A stretch of DNA of 64,000 nt from an uncultured Muribaculaceae bacterium (lineage in GTDB: Bacteria; Bacteroidota; Bacteroidia; Bacteroidales; Muribaculaceae). Each line of letters starts with the position of its first letter. Positions within the stretch are counted from its first letter, which is position 1. Shown piece by piece: positions 61,165 to 64,000 of the stretch. Under the pieces are notes generated by a model. The model did not search any database. It was given only the letters and a program-made list of their open reading frames with translations, and had not been told where the DNA came from. Both the position numbers and the translations under genes were made by a program. Where the stretch lies: assembly GCA_944321685.1 (NCBI GenBank), contig CALUMH010000010.1:1-64000 (forward strand). Reading direction: 5' to 3'.

Positions 61165-62352
61165 TTAGGCATAACATACAATCATTTGCGAGTCGCCGGC
61201 ATTCCATGCATTCTCAAACACATCGAGCGGCACCAGTTCTCCGCAACCGTCGGGCGACCCCGAGTCGTTAAGCACCACCATTGGATTGGCCGGGTCGCTG
61301 CGGTCGATGCCTATCACTTCCACGGCATGGTCGGCAGTGGTTTCCGGCGAAAATATATCGTTTTCATCGCCAAACCATATTTGCCCGCTGTCAACGCCCA
61401 CGATAACCTTATTACCATCATTCAGGGCATCTTCTATTTCCGACATTTCGTTACCGAACGACATTTCATGTTCCACTCCGTAATATTCAAGCAATTTATT
61501 CATGTTGAGGGAAGTGGTGCCACCATCCGGGCTATCGACAAACCACCCGTTCTCTTCGGCTACGGCAACAAGTTCCTCGATGGGAATTTCACGGCCGGTG
61601 ATAGCCTCGATGGCAAATTTCTGGGCATAAATGGCGCAACGCCCGGTGTTGCCCTGATATTCCCACAGCTCCATGTCCTCGGCAGGGTCTCCGCTCACCA
61701 TCGATGCATCGGTGTCGGGATCAAATTGTCCCAAATCCAGCGGTTCCTGGGCAAGGAGACTGGTCGAATAATCCATTTCGTTAATAGCCAGGTAATCCTC
61801 AAACGGCATTTCGGTCTCCTCGACTATATTCCCCTCGGGGTCGGTCGAAGTAAAACGCACACTGTCAGGATTGCCGTCGCCATCGTAATCCAATATCTGG
61901 GAATGGAAACCTGCATCTTTCTGCCGGTCGCCGTCATAATCAACATAAGAATCCACCTTGGCCATGGTCTCCGACGACCCGGTATTGTCGAACCGTGCAG
62001 TTGTCACCGTGTCGAATGTGCCGTCACCTGTAGTATCGGCAAATTCCTTTACCATGTCGAAATTGCCGTCTTGGTCATAATCATAAGCCTCGGAATACGC
62101 CACTGTATTATTATAGTAATCGGTATCGGCAGCGACAAACCTGTCCATTATTCCATTTGCATCGGTGTCGCATTGCACCTCGAAATGATGCGGATTTCCA
62201 TATTCGTCAAATCCCGAATAGGTTTCAATCATATCCCACACACCGTCAAGATTGGTGTCGTAGGCATAATTCAACCCGTTCTCATCCCAGTAAGCTATGG
62301 CATCTGATATGCCGTCGCCATCGGTGTCAAGTGTGATTAAATCATCAATCAT
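61165..62352 (-). CDS. C39-like cysteine peptidase with calcium-type acidic repeats
   Basis: 395 residues, first gene of the cluster. Residues 1-175 carry at least six short loops of the form D.D.DG..D (DTDGDGISD at 9, DTNLDGVWD, DTDANGIMD, DYDQDGNFD, DTTGDGTFD, DYDGDGNPD), as in EF-hand/thrombospondin type 3 repeats that bind calcium. Residues about 230-395 match papain-fold C39-like peptidases: C239 in GRCAIYAQ, H342 in ADHAVEVIGID and N362/D363 in VVLNDSG. No signal peptide is present although such repeats are usual in exported proteins. It might respond to a calcium influx and cut a cluster partner (inference). Confidence 0.8.
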   Translation of the reverse strand: MIDDLITLDTDGDGISDAIAYWDENGLNYAYDTNLDGVWDMIETYSGFDEYGNPHHFEVQCDTDANGIMDRFVAADTDYYNNTVAYSEAYDYDQDGNFDMVKEFADTTGDGTFDTVTTARFDNTGSSETMAKVDSYVDYDGDRQKDAGFHSQILDYDGDGNPDSVRFTSTDPEGNIVEETEMPFEDYLAINEMDYSTSLLAQEPLDLGQFDPDTDASMVSGDPAEDMELWEYQGNTGRCAIYAQKFAIEAITGREIPIEELVAVAEENGWFVDSPDGGTTSLNMNKLLEYYGVEHEMSFGNEMSEIEDALNDGNKVIVGVDSGQIWFGDENDIFSPETTADHAVEVIGIDRSDPANPMVVLNDSGSPDGCGELVPLDVFENAWNAGDSQMIVCYA

Positions 62353-62460
62353 AATTCATTCGATTTATTTGCAATAATAATAGTCAATTGGTATTATGCA
62401 CTTATAGCATTGACAACCATGCGTGTATAGTTTCATTATACTACACTCATTATATCACAA

Positions 62461-62468
62461 CAAATATA
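62461..62468 (-). promoter_or_regulatory. Probable -7 box of the dynamin cluster
   Basis: TATATTTG on the minus strand about 109 nt before the peptidase ATG. TTTG elements at 15 and 24 nt spacing are both off the optimum, so it is a weaker promoter than most in the window. The gap 62353-62560 shows nothing else. Confidence 0.45.
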
Positions 62469-62560
62469 TGTTTTTTCCATTATCAAAACGTCCAAACACA
62501 TTAAAAAATTCCTAAATAGAATTTAGGATAAAAATTTATGACGAAATTTCACGGCAAGTA

Positions 62561-62591
62561 TTGTGTAGTTTCAAAAATAGTAGTACCTTTG
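62561..62591 (+). promoter_or_regulatory. tRNA-Cys promoter
   Basis: TTG at 62561-62563, a 20-nt spacer and TACCTTTG at 62584-62591; the start site would be about 10 nt before the tRNA. Confidence 0.7.
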
Positions 62592-62608
62592 CCGTCACAA
62601 AACGACAT

Positions 62609-62680
62609 GGTTCCTTGGATGAGTGGTTTAGTCAACGGTCTGCAAAACCGTCTACGGCGGTTCGATTCCGCCAGGGACCT
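62609..62680 (+). tRNA. tRNA-Cys (anticodon GCA)
   Basis: A 72-nt cloverleaf without encoded CCA. The acceptor arm pairs 62609-62615 with 62673-62679, the anticodon arm is ACGGT/ACCGT with GCA at 62642-62644, and the T arm is GGCGG/CCGCC with TTCGATT. The unpaired base 62680 is T, the U73 discriminator typical of tRNA-Cys. A terminator follows. Confidence 0.95.
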
Positions 62681-62683
62681 CTA

Positions 62684-62714
62684 AGCTCTTGCTTCCAAGC
62701 AAGGGCTTTTTTTG
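62684..62714 (+). terminator. tRNA-Cys terminator
   Basis: 11-bp stem with one G:T pair (62684-62694 with 62697-62707) and a run of T at 62707-62713. The loop drawn is short, so the top pairs probably open. The queA ATG lies 26 nt beyond; queA may depend on read-through or a promoter not seen. Confidence 0.7.
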
Positions 62715-62739
62715 TTATATACACGAATACTCGACGCTT

Positions 62740-63975
62740 ATGACACTCGACGAAATACGCAATTTGCGAATCGAAGATTTCAATTATCCGTTACCCGAGG
62801 AGAGGATTGCAAAATATCCGCTTGCCGACCGCGAACAGTGCAAGCTGCTTGTTTACAACCATCATGCCTTGCAGGGTGAGTTCCGCTTTGCCAACGTGCC
62901 GGAACTGTTGCCGCAAGGCTCGATGCTGGTTTACAACAATACTCGCGTGATTAATGCCAGGCTGCGCTTCCGCAAGCCCAATCAAGGGGCATGGATAGAA
63001 ATATTCTGCCTTGAGCCGCACGAGCCGCGTGATTATGCGCAGATTTTCGCCACAACCGCCGGTTGCTCGTGGCTGTGTTTCATAGGTAATGCCAAGCGGT
63101 GGAAAAGCGAACCACTCGAATTGCCTCTCACCATAAACGGCAAGGAAGTGACCCTCACCGCCCGACGCGGCGAGCGGCATGGAAATGCATTTATCGTGGA
63201 CTTTTCGTGGAATAGCGGCGACACATTTGCCTCGATACTTGAGGCAGTGGGAGAGATTCCTATTCCACCATACCTGAACCGTGCCACCGAGCCAAGCGAC
63301 AGCCGTGATTACCAGACCGTGTATTCACACATCGACGGCAGTGTGGCCGCACCCACTGCCGGGCTGCATTTCACCGACCGCCTGCTTGCCGAGTGTGACC
63401 GCCGGGGAATACGCCGCCGCGAACTCACATTGCACGTGGGCGCGGGTACATTCCAACCCGTGAAATCCGATACCATCGGCGACCATGAGATGCACACCGA
63501 ATTTATCTCGGTGCCCCGTTCTTTGCTCATCGACCTTATCGAGAATAACTCAAGTCCGGTGATTGCCGTTGGCACAACATCGGTGCGCACACTCGAAAGC
63601 CTGTATTATATAGGATTGACGTTGATGCGTAATCCCGATGCCGATGAACGTGAACTGTGCATAGGCCAATGGCTGCCATATACCATAGATGCTGCCGATG
63701 AACCCGACACAAAAGCCGCGTTACAAGCAATAGTCGATTACCTCGACCGGCATCATGCCGACAGTTACATAGGCAGCACACAGATAATGATTGCGCCGGG
63801 GTTCCGTTTCCACGTCATCGACGGCATGATTACCAACTTCCACCAACCTCAATCCACGTTGCTGCTGCTGGTGTCGGCATTTGTCGATGGCAACTGGCGC
63901 AGCATCTATGATTATGCACTTGCCCATGACTTCCGTTTCCTGAGCTATGGCGATGCCTGCTTGCTGCTGCGTTAA
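62740..63975 (+). CDS. queA: S-adenosylmethionine:tRNA ribosyltransferase-isomerase
   Basis: 411 residues from ATG 62740 (MTLDEIRNLRIEDFNYPLPEERIA; the frame is open to 62689 but that overlaps the tRNA terminator). Family blocks are complete: PLADREQCKLLVY, MLVYNNTRVINARL, EIPIPPYLNR, SVAAPTAGLHFT, HVGAGTFQPVK and MITNFHQPQSTLLLLVSAF. It makes epoxyqueuosine on tRNAs with GUN anticodons. The C-terminal end is complete and 25 nt of unassigned sequence close the window. Confidence 0.96.
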   Translation: MTLDEIRNLRIEDFNYPLPEERIAKYPLADREQCKLLVYNHHALQGEFRFANVPELLPQGSMLVYNNTRVINARLRFRKPNQGAWIEIFCLEPHEPRDYAQIFATTAGCSWLCFIGNAKRWKSEPLELPLTINGKEVTLTARRGERHGNAFIVDFSWNSGDTFASILEAVGEIPIPPYLNRATEPSDSRDYQTVYSHIDGSVAAPTAGLHFTDRLLAECDRRGIRRRELTLHVGAGTFQPVKSDTIGDHEMHTEFISVPRSLLIDLIENNSSPVIAVGTTSVRTLESLYYIGLTLMRNPDADERELCIGQWLPYTIDAADEPDTKAALQAIVDYLDRHHADSYIGSTQIMIAPGFRFHVIDGMITNFHQPQSTLLLLVSAFVDGNWRSIYDYALAHDFRFLSYGDACLLLR

Positions 63976-64000
63976 CGGCGATGCGGCAGGTGGAAATGTT

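Noticed and set aside
61186-62307. 373-codon open frame on the plus strand opposite the C39-like peptidase
   Set aside because: It is the shadow of acidic GAT/GAC repeats; no promoter or start context, and the peptidase motifs are on the minus strand.
62609-62680. tRNA-Cys as the attachment site of an integrated dynamin island
   Set aside because: Islands usually insert at the 3' end of a tRNA; here the cluster lies on the 5' side, no integrase is present and no copy of the tRNA 3' end was seen near 52 kb.
1-64000. CRISPR array
   Set aside because: No regularly spaced repeats of 25-40 bp were seen; the only tandem repeat is the 12-bp unit in the Fic gene.
1-64000. Insertion sequences or prophage
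   Set aside because: No transposase, capsid, terminase or integrase other than housekeeping XerD was found.

Overview
The window reads as chromosomal DNA from the phylum Bacteroidota, order Bacteroidales (a Muribaculaceae-like gut lineage is my best guess from gene content; I could not search a database). Signs are promoters of the form TTTG-N19/20-TAnnTTTG, almost no Shine-Dalgarno sequences, secreted proteins with type IX (T9SS) C-terminal sorting domains, the carboxynorspermidine (alternative polyamine) genes, a transcription terminator Rho with a very long disordered insert, and a PSP1/RicT protein next to RNase Y.

Layout. 0.3-10.6 kb (minus): an operon of three very large secreted T9SS proteins, one an M6 metalloprotease. 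10.8-16.1 kb (plus): rpsU with its own promoter, leader and terminator; a RelE/ParE-type toxin-antitoxin pair; a coiled-coil protein and zapA; a structured gap that may encode 6S RNA; rny and ricT. 16.2-25.1 kb (plus): a split small membrane-protein gene, a CoA-transferase, ispE, two REP-like palindromes, grpE-dnaJ, a pcrA/uvrD helicase and nspC. 25.0-28.4 kb: ogt and an Fsr-like exporter (minus), trigger factor (plus). 28.5-36.4 kb (minus): a three-gene operon of a SIR2-like/TIR protein, a transmembrane STAND NTPase and a secreted repeat protein. 36.6-43.9 kb: flavodiiron protein, miaB, an MFS transporter, a porin, xerD and a Panacea (DUF4065) toxin-antitoxin candidate. 44.0-52.0 kb: carboxynorspermidine dehydrogenase, an EamA transporter, a Fic protein, transketolase and rho. 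52.1-62.4 kb (minus): a cluster of three different dynamin-like GTPases, a AAA+ ATPase, two YbjN-like proteins, two small unknown proteins and a C39-like cysteine peptidase with calcium-type acidic repeats. 62.6-64.0 kb: tRNA-Cys(GCA) and queA.

Two stretches look like undescribed or poorly described systems. The first (28.5-36.4 kb) has the logic of an inflammasome-like immune system: a TIR domain that may degrade NAD fused to a SIR2-like domain that has lost its catalytic residues, a STAND ATPase switch that crosses the membrane and carries a large outside repeat domain, and a secreted protein resembling that outside domain. The second (52.1-62.4 kb) combines membrane-remodelling GTPases with a AAA+ ATPase, chaperone-like proteins and a peptidase; none has a signal peptide, so it should work in the cytoplasm and on the inner membrane. 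The remaining genes are mostly housekeeping. The two genes of the carboxyspermidine route (nspC and the dehydrogenase) lie 19 kb apart in the same window, and rny/ricT form one operon.
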